Source: Herpetosiphonaceae bacterium
GTDB lineage: Bacteria; Chloroflexota; Chloroflexia; Chloroflexales; Kallotenuaceae
Reading direction: 5' to 3'
NCBI GenBank assembly: GCA_013821605.1
Contig: JACDGP010000056.1
Coordinates: forward strand, 1-33,135
Length of the DNA: 33,135 nt
Shown here: one piece after another, positions 7,872-15,650 of the stretch
Layout of the letters: every line of letters begins with the position of its first letter
Numbering within the stretch: the stretch's first letter is position 1
Translations under genes and position numbers: made by a program
The notes under the pieces: model-generated
Databases searched by the model: none
What the model was told of the DNA's origin: nothing
The model's input: the letters and a program-made list of their open reading frames with translations, nothing else

Positions 7872-9263
7872 TCAGCGCAAAATATAGTAGGTGCCGCGCC
7901 GGTCACCGATGCGTAGCAGCAAACCGCGCTCAACGAGGTCTGCCAGATCGCGACGTACCGTCTCGTCCGAGACCGATGGCTGCTGCTCTCGGTATTCACG
8001 ATTAGTGATGCGCCGGTGCTCGGTCAGATACAGCAGCGCGGCCACTTGACGATCATTCAAACCTTGCCGTAGCCATTCACTGGTATCAACACCGGCATGC
8101 TGGGCTTCGGCCACGGCTCGACCTTGCAACGCCAGTAGAAAGCCAGCAGCCGTTTCCCGGAATTGGGGTGGTGGCAAACCGGCGGCATCCATTTGCTGCA
8201 AGATCCGGTCGATCCCATAGCCCAGTCGCTCGATCAGGCCAAGGTCTGAAAGAACCTGCACAAGTACCTCATTACGTGAGAAGCGCTCGTGTGCCAGGTT
8301 ATGCAAGGTCACGTGACCAGGGAGCCGTCCTGGCGAATAGCACTCAATGCGGTCACCAAACAGCGCAATACGAATGCCTTCCCCCCGCACCGTATAATCG
8401 CGATGGGCCACCGCGTTCACAATGACTTCACGAACTGCTCCCGCTGGATACTCTTCCCAATCCTGGCGCTCAAGCCCGACCATGCGCGAGCCACGCCGGA
8501 TATGATCTGCGATCCATCGCTCAGCCCGCCGGATCTGTTCGGGCAGCGTTTCACGAATGTCGTCGCGCTCGAACTCATCGCCCATGGTCAAGCCCCGATA
8601 GCGCACGACCGTAATCTCGCAATGCGGAAAATGGCGCTCTACCGTGCGCGCAAAGAGCAACAGGCCCGCATTGGTCGGAACATAGGTCGTGCCCTGCCGT
8701 TCTAGGCAACCACGACGAAACAGCCATTCACGCGCATTGTCTTGGGCCATGGACCCGACGCGTTCGGCGTAGCGGTCGATCTTCGCGGGATCGAGGTCCT
8801 CCAGTGTAACACCCTCTGGGACTTGTCGCTCCCACCCTACATCGCCGCGCTCCGTCAGCAGCCGTCGTAGCGCATGTGCTGGCATGGGTACGTTAGCTGA
8901 GCCTTCGCGCTCCAAGTATTTACCATGCACACTATACACGTTGGGCAGCCCTGCGGGTACCTCAATGACCAGCAACGCCTTGTTCTCATAGTCGATCACC
9001 TCGGGCAGGGGTAACACGAGTGGTGGTGTGACCAGTAGGGTCGCGAGCAAGGCCAACTCCTCGGCTGCGACCCGTTCGATGCCTTCAGGTCGCGGTCGCA
9101 CCTTCCCTCCGACGCCCAGCACTGCATACCCACCACTACGATTGGCAAAGGCTGCCAGCGTTTCCGCCAGCTCTTCAGCCCGTGCATTCCCTCGCAGGAA
9201 GGCAGCGTGCGTCGACTCGCCCGCAGCGAGGAGTTCGGCAATCGAGAATTGCGCTGTAGTCAT
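7872..9263 (-). CDS. AlbA_2/Schlafen-like ATP-binding transcriptional regulator
   Basis: The protein is 463 residues from the chosen ATG at 9263. It begins with an AlbA_2 (Schlafen AlbA-like DNA/ATP-binding) domain, with ESTHAAF and AAFANRSGGYAVLGVGG at about 37-53. This is followed by a HATPase_c_4-type region with VREVIVNAVAHRDY (277-290) and ERLGYGIDRI (345-354). The C-terminal winged helix-turn-helix lies near 405-463 (NREYREQQPSVSDETVRRDL). Such proteins are usually annotated as DNA-binding regulators with unknown ligands. An in-frame extension to 9389 is possible, but it would run deep into the upstream gene and has no family similarity. The ATG sits one base after the stop of the DUF2227 gene, so translation is probably coupled. 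Confidence 0.85.
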   Translation of the reverse strand: MTTAQFSIAELLAAGESTHAAFLRGNARAEELAETLAAFANRSGGYAVLGVGGKVRPRPEGIERVAAEELALLATLLVTPPLVLPLPEVIDYENKALLVIEVPAGLPNVYSVHGKYLEREGSANVPMPAHALRRLLTERGDVGWERQVPEGVTLEDLDPAKIDRYAERVGSMAQDNAREWLFRRGCLERQGTTYVPTNAGLLLFARTVERHFPHCEITVVRYRGLTMGDEFERDDIRETLPEQIRRAERWIADHIRRGSRMVGLERQDWEEYPAGAVREVIVNAVAHRDYTVRGEGIRIALFGDRIECYSPGRLPGHVTLHNLAHERFSRNEVLVQVLSDLGLIERLGYGIDRILQQMDAAGLPPPQFRETAAGFLLALQGRAVAEAQHAGVDTSEWLRQGLNDRQVAALLYLTEHRRITNREYREQQPSVSDETVRRDLADLVERGLLLRIGDRRGTYYILR

Positions 9264-9264
9264 C

Positions 9265-9777
9265 CTACAGCCGCTTCCACTCGCGACGCGCCCGCTTCGC
9301 GCTGGTTTGCAACCAGTCGGGAATTGTATGTGCAGCCCCACCGGTAATAAATCCCCACAAAAAGGCCCAGCTTTGACCACTGTTATCACGCATCAAAGCC
9401 TCGAAATCGGTTCGGAATCGGACGACCAAATCTCCATGACCGAGTGGGCCAAGAATCAACCACGCAAGGGCGTACACCACGACACCAAAATAGGCTAGAC
9501 GGAGCAGTGGACCAATCACCAGCCCATGTGATAGCACCGAACGGTGGAAAATCATATGCTGGTAGGGCCACCAGATGATACGGAGTGGCCCCCAGCGCTG
9601 GTACTCCGTAGAGTAAACATCAAGGTCACAAGAAAAAACGAGCCCTGAAATAAGATGACCCAAGGTAACTGTGAGGGCCGTGCGTAAAAGGTGATCTGGC
9701 GAGATCAGCCACCAAACTGGCGTCAGGACGACACCCGAAACGAGCGTAATCATATCATGTGTTGCAGCACCCGGCAT
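9265..9777 (-). CDS. DUF2227-family putative metal-binding membrane protein
   Basis: The sequence matches the family pattern of DUF2227, described as putative metal-binding proteins of unknown role. Seen: MPGAATHDMIT at the start, SCDLDVYSTEYQRWGPLR (49-66), and WWPYQHMIFHRSVLSHGLVIGP (69-90), then an H-T-x-x-D-W near 150-155. His7, Asp8, Asp52, His78, His84, His150 and Asp154 are the likely ligand set. Several hydrophobic segments (9-29, 33-49, 86-110 and 137-148) suggest a membrane protein. The ATG at 9777 is preferred because it gives the family N-terminus. A GTG at 9795 would add six residues. It is the first gene of the coupled minus-strand unit down to 6172. Confidence 0.82.
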   Translation of the reverse strand: MPGAATHDMITLVSGVVLTPVWWLISPDHLLRTALTVTLGHLISGLVFSCDLDVYSTEYQRWGPLRIIWWPYQHMIFHRSVLSHGLVIGPLLRLAYFGVVVYALAWLILGPLGHGDLVVRFRTDFEALMRDNSGQSWAFLWGFITGGAAHTIPDWLQTSAKRARREWKRL

Positions 9778-9894
9778 GAGGGCAAAGTATAGCACGTTTG
9801 AGCGAAGGTGATGGAGTGCGCAAAAGGACGGCGGTGCTAGAGCAAGACGGACGACACGTTGTATGCCGCCCGTCGCATGTCTTTACCTGTACTC

Positions 9895-10656
9895 TTATAC
9901 GTCCGTGCCGCCGGACGGGCCACCACCACCGAAGCCCCCCGACGAGTTCGGATCGATCTCAGCGGTATTTTGCCCACCCAATAGACCGCCGAGCATACCT
10001 CCTAGACCGCCGCCCGTCACGCCGCCAAGGGCACCTCCACCAAGAGCTCCACCCAGCGCGCCGCCGAGACCACCTCCGCTCAATGCACCGCCTAGTGCAT
10101 TACCCGCCATTGCACCACCACTGCCACCGAGGAAGTGCCGCGCCGCCGCCGCAGCAGCACCGGCAATCGCCATCTTCGCTAGCGGGTTGTTGAGTGGGCC
10201 TTGAGCATTACCAAACAGTTGGTCAAGCACGCCCGGATTTTGTTGCTCGGTCTGCTGCATCATACGGCCCATCTGACGCGGGTCTTGGGCTAGTTGGCGT
10301 GGGTCGAATTGTGATTGATAGCTACCACTATTCTGCTGCTGGTAGCCACCGCCCTGCTGTTGCTGGGCCTGATACATCTGGCGGGCGAGCTCCTCGCGCT
10401 GTTGCGGGCTGAGTTGCTCAAAGGCCTGCTGATGTGCGTCTTCCATAACCTGTGGCGGCGCATTTCGCAACATATGCCGGTACTGTTGCTGTACTTGTTG
10501 TGGGTCAAACTGTGAATGATCCGTGGGATCATTGGGATCGGCGTAGCGCTGATACTGTTGGTTCAGGTTCTGGTAATCTTGTTGCCGGGTCGGTGCCTGC
10601 TGCCCGAAAAGCGAGCCGAGCAAGCTACCTAAACCACCTGACGGATTATTCCCCAT
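9895..10656 (-). CDS. Gln-rich/Gly-rich low-complexity protein
   Basis: Function unknown. The 253-residue protein has three parts. Residues 1-20 are a Gly/Leu/Ser start. Residues 20-150 are Gln-rich and contain two related blocks beginning SQFDP (48-60 and 115-130) with a helical NAPPQVMEDAHQQAFEQL segment between them. An Ala-rich helix (160-172) then leads into a Gly-rich C-terminus (177-248) built from GGALGG-like units. No signal peptide or catalytic motif is seen. A strong GGAGGAAG (complement of 10663-10670) precedes the ATG, so it is a real, probably well-translated gene. Similar Gly-rich ends occur in glycine-zipper and aggregation-prone proteins, but that assignment is not proven. 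It is next to stress-type genes. Confidence 0.75.
   Translation of the reverse strand: MGNNPSGGLGSLLGSLFGQQAPTRQQDYQNLNQQYQRYADPNDPTDHSQFDPQQVQQQYRHMLRNAPPQVMEDAHQQAFEQLSPQQREELARQMYQAQQQQGGGYQQQNSGSYQSQFDPRQLAQDPRQMGRMMQQTEQQNPGVLDQLFGNAQGPLNNPLAKMAIAGAAAAAARHFLGGSGGAMAGNALGGALSGGGLGGALGGALGGGALGGVTGGGLGGMLGGLLGGQNTAEIDPNSSGGFGGGGPSGGTDV
9973..10128 (-). repeat. In-gene GGALGG-type coding repeat
   Basis: The DNA encoding residues 177-228 of the preceding protein is an imperfect short tandem repeat of Gly-Gly-Ala-Leu/Gly-Gly-Gly-Leu codons. It reads as CCGCC/ACCACC/CCACC-rich sequence on the plus strand. The repeat unit varies at third positions, which indicates selection on the protein rather than recent slippage. 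Confidence 0.6.
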
Positions 10657-10675
10657 GAGAAACTTCCTCCACTAA

Positions 10676-10690
10676 AGACCATCTTGGTCT
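10676..10690. promoter_or_regulatory. Short inverted repeat in the 5' leader of the Gln/Gly-rich gene
   Basis: AGACCA-TCT-TGGTCT is a perfect 6-bp inverted repeat with a 3-nt centre. It lies just upstream of the Shine-Dalgarno of the minus-strand gene starting at 10656 and inside the divergent region 10657-10835. It could be an operator or a leader hairpin. No convincing -35/-10 pair was found in the divergent region. Confidence 0.3.
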
Positions 10691-10835
10691 GTATCCTGGC
10701 ATTCATGAACGACTGCCTCGTTGTTAAGCAATGGCTATGCCAGTGACGGGAGGTGCTAAACGGGGCACAATTCGTGGCGCACTTCATGCGAAAAGGCTCA
10801 TACGATGAAGCTCATTATGGAAGGAGTCGAGACAC

Positions 10836-11345
10836 ATGAGTCACGCGGCACACACTGATGACATCAAAACCCTTGGGGAAAAAATAAAAGACATCCGTAT
10901 TGCGATGCTCACGACCCAATCTGACGATGGCACCTTACGCAGCCGTCCGATGGCCACCCAAGAGATGGAGTTCGATGGCGATTTATGGTTCTTTACCTAT
11001 GCCTCAACCCCCAAGGTTGAGGAGGTTAAGCAGGATCAACATATTAATCTGAGCTACGCCAAGCCTGACGACAATCTCTACGTGTCGGTGAGTGGCACGG
11101 CGAATTTGGTACGGGACCCCCAGAAGATGAAAGAGCTTTGGAAGCCCATCTTGAAAACCTGGTTTCCCAAAGGACTGGAGGATCCGGACCTGGCCTTACT
11201 CAAGGTCAGTGTGACGAAAGCGGAGTACTGGGAGACGAACGCCGGGACCGTTCAGATCCTGGCCGGCTTCGTGAAGGCTGCCGTAACCGGTAAGCAAGCC
11301 GATATCGGTGAGAACAAGAAGCTTGACCTTCAACACGGTGCATAA
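10836..11345 (+). CDS. Pyridoxamine 5'-phosphate oxidase-like general stress protein
   Basis: A 169-residue split-barrel flavin-binding protein of the 'general stress protein 26' group. These proteins bind FMN or related cofactors and are not true PNP oxidases. Seen: IRIAMLTTQSDDGTLRSRPM (20-39), the family's first strands and loop, then GDLWFFTYASTPKVEEV (48-64), INLSYAKPDDNLYVSVSGTA (69-88), and a WKPILKTWFPKG helix near 116-127. Length matches the family. AAGGAG at 10821-10826 precedes the ATG by nine bases. A hairpin follows between this gene and the convergent ferritin-like gene. The role in oxidative or general stress is inferred from the family and neighbours. Confidence 0.9.
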   Translation: MSHAAHTDDIKTLGEKIKDIRIAMLTTQSDDGTLRSRPMATQEMEFDGDLWFFTYASTPKVEEVKQDQHINLSYAKPDDNLYVSVSGTANLVRDPQKMKELWKPILKTWFPKGLEDPDLALLKVSVTKAEYWETNAGTVQILAGFVKAAVTGKQADIGENKKLDLQHGA

Positions 11346-11371
11346 GGCAGCGTTCCAGGGCCAAAACAATA

Positions 11372-11393
11372 GCGCTCACCACATGGTGAGCGC
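11372..11393. terminator. Bidirectional terminator hairpin
   Basis: GCGCTCACC-ACAT-GGTGAGCGC is a perfect 9-bp stem with a 4-nt loop, placed between two convergent genes ending at 11345 and 11416. Read on the minus strand, the stem is followed by TATTGTTTTGG. It therefore best fits a terminator for the ferritin-like gene, and it may serve both directions. Confidence 0.65.
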
Positions 11394-11415
11394 GATTACA
11401 ATTAATGGAGTTTAC

Positions 11416-12000
11416 TTATGCTCCGGCAGTGTTAGAGCTCTGGTAGAGCGAACCAACCTGCTTGTTGCTCGTGACCTGTTTAGCAAGGTCGGGCGAAACA
11501 GGACCAACGTCGTCGCTAACATCTTTAATAACTAACGTGGGCATCACGCTGGCAATCGCCTGCGCATTATGAACGCAGTCCTGTAGATGCTGCTCGGCCA
11601 AGGTCGCCGTCTCTTGATCGTTCAGAGCTATTGCCGTCGTCTGAAGCATGATATAGGCAATGATGGCATGGTTGGTGGCGGTGTAGCTATCGCGCAAAGC
11701 CTTTGAAACCTGTTGCGGGCGCACAGTGTCGATCGCTCCTGCTGCCACACCAAACAACGCTGCGACCGCAGCTTTGACGCTGTCCGTCACCGTCTTCTGC
11801 GGGTGGCCAAGCTGTTGGACCCGTGCATCGAGTGCCGTTTCATGCCGCCGAGCGGTATCAACCAGTTGCTGTACGACCTGATGCGCTTCCGGCGAATCTT
11901 TGGTTAATTCGAGCTGGCGCTGAAACGGTTCGAGCATATGGTGCTCAAGGGCATGCATATCCCCTACGTACGTCGTTAATGTCCGGTTCTTGTCGTCCAT
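11416..12000 (-). CDS. Ferritin-like protein related to DUF892/YciF
   Basis: A 194-residue all-helical protein. The opening TLTTYVGDMHALEHHMLEPFQRQLEL and ARRHETALDARVQQLG resemble the first two helices of ferritin-like stress proteins (DUF892, YciE/YciF). Glu and His residues in HALEHHM and RRHET could be metal ligands. A second helical pair follows (ALRDSYTATNHAIIAYIMLQ and TATLAEQHLQDCVHNAQAIA). The last ~30 residues look disordered. AGAAGGAG lies upstream of the ATG. A role in stress or metal/oxidant handling is inferred from the family. The family match is by pattern only, and some canonical DUF892 residues differ. Confidence 0.72.
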   Translation of the reverse strand: MDDKNRTLTTYVGDMHALEHHMLEPFQRQLELTKDSPEAHQVVQQLVDTARRHETALDARVQQLGHPQKTVTDSVKAAVAALFGVAAGAIDTVRPQQVSKALRDSYTATNHAIIAYIMLQTTAIALNDQETATLAEQHLQDCVHNAQAIASVMPTLVIKDVSDDVGPVSPDLAKQVTSNKQVGSLYQSSNTAGA

Positions 12001-12090
12001 GAATAAAACTCCTTCTTAATCCAATTCCTCAAGCTGAGCAAAAAGAATGCCGCCGCTTTACCTCATCTCCACCTCATGGCAGTGATGACA

Positions 12091-13263
12091 CTAGGCTGCA
12101 GATGTTCCCGGCTGCGAATGCTCTTGTGCATCCAATGATGCTTCACCCGCATGATCGGCCTTCAAGTTCTCTGGTGGGATCTCCGCCCGGACATCCGCAA
12201 CCGAACTCAGCAAAATATCGAGGACTCCGCCAGCTCGGGCCATCTTAACCGCCTGATGTGTGATCAACTCGCCGGCATTCAAGATAACGTTATCTTGTGG
12301 ATCGAGAATAACACGGTCGGTTGGTCGTCCCAGCGCTGCGTTAATCCGCTGTTCCTCCAACTTTTCGGCTGCCTGATCTTGTGCCCCGCTGACCGTCTCT
12401 TTCAGCTTCTCCCACAAGCCCGTTGCCCCCTGCTTAACGTTTTCGGCTCCTTGTTTTAAACTATCTGCTGCCTGCTGGCCTGTAGCCTGGACCGTATTGC
12501 CGGCCGCTTGCGTCACCGTCAGTCCCGTGGCATCCAACAAATCGTTTTCCACATGGTAGGTGCGCGCACGGTTAATGACTTGCTCGGTCACAATCTGGCC
12601 GGGAGCAGCAATCATTAGCCCTTCGCCGGTGCGAACTGCACGACTGACTCTTCGACCCTTCGCTTGGTCAATCGTCTGGCCGGCCGCAGCGTCCTGTGCA
12701 TCACCAGCCTTTTCGGAGACAGTTGCACTTGCCTCCTGCAAAGCTGCCTTAACACCTCCAACCTGCTCTTCCATCAAGTCCGCCGTTTCGGGCGGTACAA
12801 AGGCCACATCCTCGCCAATCTTCAGGGTTTGAGGTGCCGGAATAAACGAGCGACCGGTATAGCTGTCGGCAAATAGGCCCCCCGAGGCTTCATACCCCTC
12901 AACGGTCCCATTATGCTCATCAAAGTACAGATCCGTGAGCGTCCCGAGATCCCGTCCATCAGTCGTGACAATCTTGGTACCTTTCAGAATATTGTTGCGT
13001 GCCAGAATCGAGCGAAAGCGCTGGTCGCTATCACTACTAATAATGACCTTTTTATTTGGCACGATCACTGCATCCGGACCGATTGCCTGCACGCCGCTCA
13101 ATGGCAGAACTCGAGATGTGCTGAACCAACCGCCTTCATCCACCACAAATCCCAGCAGTTGATTATTTTGCTGGTCAAACACAACGTCGTGGATTTTTTC
13201 AAATTGCTCGCCTGTGTCGAAGCTCACGACCGGCTTGCCAATCAGATCACTTCCTTTGCGCAT
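12091..13263 (-). CDS. PRC-barrel domain protein with LEA-like amphipathic repeats
   Basis: The 390-residue protein starts with two PRC-barrel domains. The first (about 3-80) has [22 protein letters not shown], and the second (about 88-165) has [22 protein letters not shown]. Residues ~165-205 and ~255-300 are Ala/Gln/Glu/Lys-rich amphipathic helices resembling LEA or apolipoprotein repeats. Two short hydrophobic-alternating blocks ([14 protein letters not shown] and [20 protein letters not shown]) flank them. There is no signal peptide. PRC barrels bind RNA, protein or photosynthetic partners, and the function here is unknown. AGGAG (complement of 13273-13277) overlaps the stop codon of the small gene at 13276, so the two are translationally coupled. 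Confidence 0.85.
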   Translation of the reverse strand: MRKGSDLIGKPVVSFDTGEQFEKIHDVVFDQQNNQLLGFVVDEGGWFSTSRVLPLSGVQAIGPDAVIVPNKKVIISSDSDQRFRSILARNNILKGTKIVTTDGRDLGTLTDLYFDEHNGTVEGYEASGGLFADSYTGRSFIPAPQTLKIGEDVAFVPPETADLMEEQVGGVKAALQEASATVSEKAGDAQDAAAGQTIDQAKGRRVSRAVRTGEGLMIAAPGQIVTEQVINRARTYHVENDLLDATGLTVTQAAGNTVQATGQQAADSLKQGAENVKQGATGLWEKLKETVSGAQDQAAEKLEEQRINAALGRPTDRVILDPQDNVILNAGELITHQAVKMARAGGVLDILLSSVADVRAEIPPENLKADHAGEASLDAQEHSQPGTSAA

Positions 13264-13275
13264 GGCTTAAGTCTC

Positions 13276-13404
13276 CTACCTTGTAGCCGGGATGAAGTGC
13301 ACCACGCCGAGCACTTGCAACAGCAAGAGCACGACGACAATTACCACGATGGCGATAACAACATACATTCCTATATTCGATTGTTTTCCAGCAAGCCGCG
13401 GCAT
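13276..13404 (-). CDS. 42-residue single-pass membrane protein
   Basis: This gene is easily missed. It starts MPRLAGKQ, then a single strongly hydrophobic helix of about 25 residues (Val/Ile/Leu from about residue 12 to 35), and ends VVHFIPATR. The ATG at 13404 has a GGAGAGGAG-type site just upstream. The TAG stop contributes the first bases of the Shine-Dalgarno of the PRC-barrel gene (TAGGAG), and the reading frame has Val/Ile-biased codons with no stop. Good start site, overlap coupling and a clean transmembrane helix support a real gene. It might anchor or regulate the PRC-barrel protein; that is inference. Confidence 0.68.
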   Translation of the reverse strand: MPRLAGKQSNIGMYVVIAIVVIVVVLLLLQVLGVVHFIPATR

Positions 13405-13573
13405 AACCTTGCTCCTCTCCTTGACCATTCAATGACCATGGCAAGCAATGTACAGGCCATCAATGCATTCCTTGATGCCAGTTTGTCACAGTGATCGCAC
13501 GCGTACCGGAACCCCGCAAAATGCTGGCACGAAAACCGCAGAGAGTAACTGTCATAGTGCTAAGGAGTCAGTG

Positions 13574-13939
13574 ATGACTAACGAACCATTCGATCCTGCA
13601 AACGAGGCCATCGATCAAGCCCAGCGGAGCGACGAGTCGTATGCAGGCCAGCATGGCTATGGAGTCCACTTCGAGGATGGTAAGTACCACAGCGAAAACA
13701 TGCAGACCACCCCAACTGAAGGCCGCAGCGGGAGCTACGAAACCAACAACCAGGGTGGCTATGGTAACTCCCAAAAGGATCTTGGTGGCCACACGCACGT
13801 AGCCGAAGGATCGACGAACCCCGCTGGTGGGCAGCTGGCTGAACGGTCTACAACGACGGATCTCGGTGGTGAGGATGCGGAGTCGGGGAACTCGCCCACC
13901 CAGCGCAACCGGCACCTTGACAGCGGTCAGGGCGTCTGA
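13574..13939 (+). CDS. Hydrophilic, probably disordered stress-type protein
   Basis: A 121-residue protein with no Cys or Trp and few large hydrophobic residues, rich in Gly, Asn, Gln, Ser, Thr, Glu and Asp, so likely intrinsically disordered. Seen: FEDGKYHSENMQTTPTEG and GGYGNSQKDLGGHTHVAEG. I recognise no named family. It resembles hydrophilin or desiccation-type proteins in composition only. AAGGAG at 13562-13567 sits six bases before the ATG, which is why the longer in-frame extension to 13448 is not used. It ends nine bases from the convergent hldE gene with no clear terminator between. Confidence 0.7.
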   Translation: MTNEPFDPANEAIDQAQRSDESYAGQHGYGVHFEDGKYHSENMQTTPTEGRSGSYETNNQGGYGNSQKDLGGHTHVAEGSTNPAGGQLAERSTTTDLGGEDAESGNSPTQRNRHLDSGQGV

Positions 13940-13948
13940 AATGCTGCT

Positions 13949-15406
13949 TCACGCTTGGAGCCACTTGCTCAAAATGTAGGGCTGATTTTGTCCTTCTAAC
14001 AGCGGCAAGATAATGATCTCGCCACCGACATCCCGTACAGCATTCGCTTCCGGGAGATCATCCAGCCGGTAATCGCCGCCTTTAACATGGATGTGCGGCC
14101 GTACACTCTGGATGATCGTCTCGGGAGTTAGCTCGTCGAAAAGTACCACATGCTCGACGTAATCGAGTGCTGCGAGGGCTGCTACACGCTCCCTTTCAGG
14201 GAAGGTTGACGCTGTACCCCGTCGTGCGAGTACTCCCCGATCACTGTTAACGCCTACGATCAGCAGGTCACCAAGCTGTCTCGCAGCCCGTAAAAAAGCC
14301 ATATGTCCACTGTTAAGACCATCGAAGACCCCATTGGTAAACACAATACGTTTCCCGGCGTCGCGATACCGGGCCAAGGTTGGTGCTAGTTGCACTGCTA
14401 TTTCGGGCATCAGACCGCTTCGGGCTAGTCGCTGCAAGAGTTCATGCGACGAAACAGTCGCCGTATCCGCTTTGCCGACCACGACTGCGGCAGCCTCGGC
14501 CGCTACTTCGACCGCCACTTGTACCGGTGCACCGGAGGCGAGGGCCAGCGTCAGCGTTGCCGTGAAGGTATCCCCAGCGCCAGAGACATGTGGATTAGCT
14601 ACGGGCCGAGCAGCCACGCGATACGTCGGCTGACCCGCCTCGAACAAGAGTGAGCCGCGTGCTCCCAGCGTCACTAAAGCCCACGTTGAGCCGACATGCT
14701 CCAGTAATTGCTGCCCCAGTGCTTCAAGTTCGTCTCGACCTAAGCTATCGATGTCACGAACGGTCCAGCCAAGTGCACGCTGTGCTTCCACGTGGTTGGG
14801 CGTGATCACGCTAGCTGCCATCCCTCGATAGACCGGCAGATTTTTGGAGTCTACGACCACCAAACGGTTGTATTGCTGCTTTAAGCGACTGATGGTCGTG
14901 ATAATCCGGTCGTTGAGGGCACCATAACAATAGTCTGCTACGATCACGGCATCACATTCCCTGAAGCCATCTGCGAGGCGGTCAAGGAGCTCTGCCTCAA
15001 CGGTCGGCGTGAGTGCTTGCCGGTCGCCTTCGTCCCATCGCACCACATACTGCTGATCGGCTATGATCCGCAGTTTGGTGAGCGTGGTCCGGCCCTGCTC
15101 AACTACGAGCTGCGCCTCGATACCACGCGCCGCAAGCTCATATTGCAGGATACGGCCGGCGTGATCCGGTCCCACGACACTCAAGCAACGTACCTTACCA
15201 CCGAGAGCTGCCAAGTTAGCCGCGGCATTTGCGGCTCCGCCCGGATACTGATGCTTGCGCCCGCTCTGTACAACAGGAACCGGTCCCTCTGGACTAATCC
15301 GCTCTGCACGCCCACTATAGTAGCAGTCAAGAATAACATCGCCCACAACCAATACCTGCTGCTGTCGAAAGCGACCAACCAACTCTACAACATCAAATGC
15401 AGCCAC
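13949..15406 (-). CDS. hldE: Bifunctional D,D-heptose 7-phosphate kinase / heptose 1-phosphate adenylyltransferase (HldE/RfaE)
   Basis: HldE phosphorylates D-glycero-beta-D-manno-heptose 7-phosphate and then couples the 1-phosphate to AMP, giving ADP-heptose. The N-terminal ribokinase-like domain has GDVILD, ISPEGPVPVV, GGAANAA (57-63) and the catalytic SGAGDTF (~273-279). The C-terminal nucleotidyltransferase has TNGVFDGLNSGH, GVNSDRGV, and VKGGDYRLDDLPEA. The usual HxGH motif is NSGH here (Asn365-His368). The chosen GTG at 15406 has GGAGAG seven bases upstream and gives 485 residues. A TTG at 15457 would add 17 residues without such a site. It is divergent from the CdaR-like gene. The neighbouring GmhB, HddA-like kinase and GmhA complete the pathway. 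Confidence 0.93.
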   Translation of the reverse strand: MAAFDVVELVGRFRQQQVLVVGDVILDCYYSGRAERISPEGPVPVVQSGRKHQYPGGAANAAANLAALGGKVRCLSVVGPDHAGRILQYELAARGIEAQLVVEQGRTTLTKLRIIADQQYVVRWDEGDRQALTPTVEAELLDRLADGFRECDAVIVADYCYGALNDRIITTISRLKQQYNRLVVVDSKNLPVYRGMAASVITPNHVEAQRALGWTVRDIDSLGRDELEALGQQLLEHVGSTWALVTLGARGSLLFEAGQPTYRVAARPVANPHVSGAGDTFTATLTLALASGAPVQVAVEVAAEAAAVVVGKADTATVSSHELLQRLARSGLMPEIAVQLAPTLARYRDAGKRIVFTNGVFDGLNSGHMAFLRAARQLGDLLIVGVNSDRGVLARRGTASTFPERERVAALAALDYVEHVVLFDELTPETIIQSVRPHIHVKGGDYRLDDLPEANAVRDVGGEIIILPLLEGQNQPYILSKWLQA

Positions 15407-15650
15407 AAGTGATCTCTCCAGCAAAGCCAGTAGCACGGGCAGGTATTCCTGCAGCAAAAGCTGTGCCAGTTACTTGCGGCTTCGCAATCATAAACGGTGC
15501 GTAATTGGTTGTGGCATGGCTTTTGCTGAACGCTATCCCTTGCAGTCAGCGATGACACGTTTCTTTCTCCGTTCCTCGCGTGTTGTTAAGCATAGATGCC
15601 GCCCCAATCGTTTCACAATCGTTCCTGGGGTGACTCATAAAGAGGTCATT

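Noticed and set aside
7872-9263. Toxin-antitoxin or defence-island reading of the AlbA_2 protein
   Set aside because: Schlafen-AlbA proteins occur in defence contexts, but the neighbours here are RNA methyltransferases and a DUF2227 protein, with no defence genes or mobile elements around.
9264-9389. N-terminal extension of the AlbA_2 regulator
   Set aside because: It overlaps the DUF2227 coding region on the same strand and shows no family similarity. The ATG at 9263 gives the usual start.
9973-10128. CRISPR-like or minisatellite array
   Set aside because: The repeats are short, imperfect, in frame and explained by a Gly-rich coding region. There are no conserved direct repeats with unique spacers.
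13508-13533. ECF-sigma-type promoter (GGAAC...CGAA) before the hydrophilic gene
   Set aside because: A similar pair is seen before 32491 but with a different spacer length (18 versus 17), and not before the other stress-type genes. Too weak to call.
13448-13573. Upstream extension of the hydrophilic protein
   Set aside because: A strong AAGGAG precedes the ATG at 13574. The extension has a different composition and overlaps the divergent promoter region.
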